Shown: positions 62,905-64,000 of the stretch, piece by piece
Position numbering within the stretch: the first letter of the stretch is position 1
Layout: the number at the start of each line of letters is the position of its first letter
Assembly (NCBI GenBank): GCA_032173965.1
Contig: JAVUNC010000019.1
Span: forward strand, 15,492,234-15,556,233
Direction: 5' to 3'
From: Sitta carolinensis
Taxonomy: Eukaryota; Chordata; Aves; Passeriformes; Sittidae
DNA: 64,000 nucleotides
The notes under the pieces: model-generated
What the model was told of the DNA's origin: nothing
Database searches by the model: none
Seen by the model: the letters and a program-made list of their open reading frames with translations, nothing else
Translations under genes and position numbers: made by a program

Positions 62905-64000
62905 GCCATGGCTGACACTGGGCAGGGGCCTGGCCCATCGGCCATGGCTGACACTGGCAGGGGCCTGGCCCATCGGCCATGGCTGACACTGGCAGGGGCC
63001 CGGCCCATCGGCCATGGCTGGAGCCGGGCAGGGGCCTGGCCCATCGGCCATGGCTGACGCCGGGCAGGGGCCCGGCCCATCGGCCATGGCTGGAGCCGGG
63101 CAGGGGCCCGGCCCATCGGCCATGGCTGGAGCCGGGCAGGGGCCTGGCCCATCGGCCATGGCTGACGCCGGGCAGGGGCCCGGCCCATCGGCCATGGCTG
63201 GAGCCGGGCAGGGGCCTGGCCCATCGGCCATGGCTGACGCCGGGCAGGGGCCTGGCCCATCGGCCATGGCTGACACCGGGCAGGGGCCTGGCCCATCGGC
63301 CATGGCTGGAGCCGGGCAGGGGCCTGGCCCATCGGCCATGGCTGGAGCCGGGCAGGGGCCTGGCCCATCGGCCATGGCTGGAGCTGGGCAGGGGCCTGGC
63401 CCATCGGCCATGGCTGGAGCCGGGCAGGGGCCTGGCCCATCGGCCATGGCTGACACCGGGCAGGGGCCTGGCCCATCGGCCATGGCTGACACCGGGCAGG
63501 GGCCCGGCCCATCGGCCATGGCTGGAGCTGGGCAGGGGCCCGGCCCATCGGCCATGGCTGACACCGGGCAGGGGCCCGGCCCATCGGCCATGGCTGACAC
63601 CGGGCAGGGGCCTGGCCCATCGGCCATGGCTGACACCGGGCAGGGGCCCGGCCCATCGGCCATGGCTGACACCGGGCAGGGGCCTGGCCCATCGGCCATG
63701 GCTGACACTGGCAGGGGCCCGGCCCATCGGCCATGGCTGACACCGGGCAGGGGCCCGGCCCATCGGCCATGGCTGACACTGGGCAGGGCCTGGCCCATCG
63801 GCCATGGCTGACACCGGGCAGGGCCTGGCCCATCGGCCATGGCTGGAGCCGGGCAGGGGCCTGGCCCATCGGCCATGGCTGACACCGGGCAGGGGCCTGG
63901 CCCATCGGCCATGGCTGACACCGGGCAGGGGCCTGGCCCATCGGCCATGGCTGGAGCCGGGCAGGGGCCTGGCCCATCGGCCATGGCTGGAGCCGGGCAG
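62905..64000. repeat. 36-bp GC-rich minisatellite, about 31 units, continues past window
   Basis: Units read gccatggctgacaccgggca then ggggcctggcccatcg and g. I count 30 full units and the start of unit 31 at 63980. Two types are mixed: a D type (ctgacacc/ctgacgcc) and a G type (ctggagcc/ctggagct), with a further c/t switch in ggggcc(t/c). Units 2, 3, 23, 25 and 26 are 35 bp. Frames open on both strands (up to 466 codons, e.g. a MADGPGPCPxxA 12-residue repeat on the minus strand) follow from the lack of stops in the unit. They also persist through the 35-bp frame shifts, which argues against a selected protein. The array runs off the right edge. Confidence 0.97.

Noticed and set aside
62979..63811. 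Plus-strand repeat proteins of 253 and 265 codons
   Set aside because: They are readings of the 36-bp minisatellite in two frames. One-base unit losses shift the frame without closing it, so openness is a property of the unit.
52690..64000. Canonical MACROD2 N-terminal exon
   Set aside because: Reverse-complement patterns for the conserved lysine- and glutamate-rich start were looked for by eye and not found. It may lie beyond the window, or be missed if strongly diverged.
1..64000. CRISPR arrays, bacterial operons, tRNA or rRNA genes
   Set aside because: The sequence is vertebrate intronic DNA. No spaced direct-repeat array, tRNA box pair or rRNA-like stretch was seen. The 36-bp array has no unique spacers.

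Overview
This is an AT-rich vertebrate nuclear DNA window, almost certainly from a bird. Five long and four short CR1 retrotransposon fragments carry the typical avian 3' end (variants of tcatagaatggtttgggttgg), and at least one solo retroviral LTR is present. No mammalian SINE or L1 is visible. Nearly all reading frames longer than 60 codons are chance frames, repeat frames or frames in GC-rich DNA.

The one gene I can support is MACROD2, on the minus strand. A single 108-bp coding exon lies at 49643-49750. It has good splice sites on both sides and encodes the start of the macro domain (...SLYRGDITLLEVDAIVNA). Everything to its left (1-49642) is one intron of at least 49.6 kb. The next exon, which would carry the LLGGGGVDGCIH loop, is not in the window. 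FLRT3, which I recall as nested in a MACROD2 intron in other vertebrates, is not seen. Everything to the right (49751-64000) is upstream intron or promoter. The canonical N-terminal exon(s) were not found there and may lie beyond 64 kb.

The most interesting point is a CpG island (about 51840-52680) only 2 kb upstream of the exon. At its gene-proximal edge there is a candidate first exon: an ATG at 51812, eight codons plus one base, then a GTAAGA donor at 51787. It joins the MACROD2 exon in the right phase. If used, it would give a MACROD2 form with a very short N-terminus and an intact macro domain. The 2-kb intron between them holds a long CR1 with an internal 47-bp tandem triplication and a 296-bp solo LTR with a perfect 6-bp target-site duplication.

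Layout: 1-49.6 kb is intron with scattered CR1s, two very long A tracts (56 and 44 nt), a TA microsatellite and a pair of related 95-bp elements 2.3 kb apart. 49.6-52.7 kb holds the exon, CR1, LTR, candidate first exon and CpG island. 52.7-62.6 kb is intergenic or intronic DNA with a CR1 and a CpG-rich LTR-like element (57463-58082). 62.9-64.0 kb is a GC-rich 36-bp minisatellite of about 31 units that runs off the right edge.
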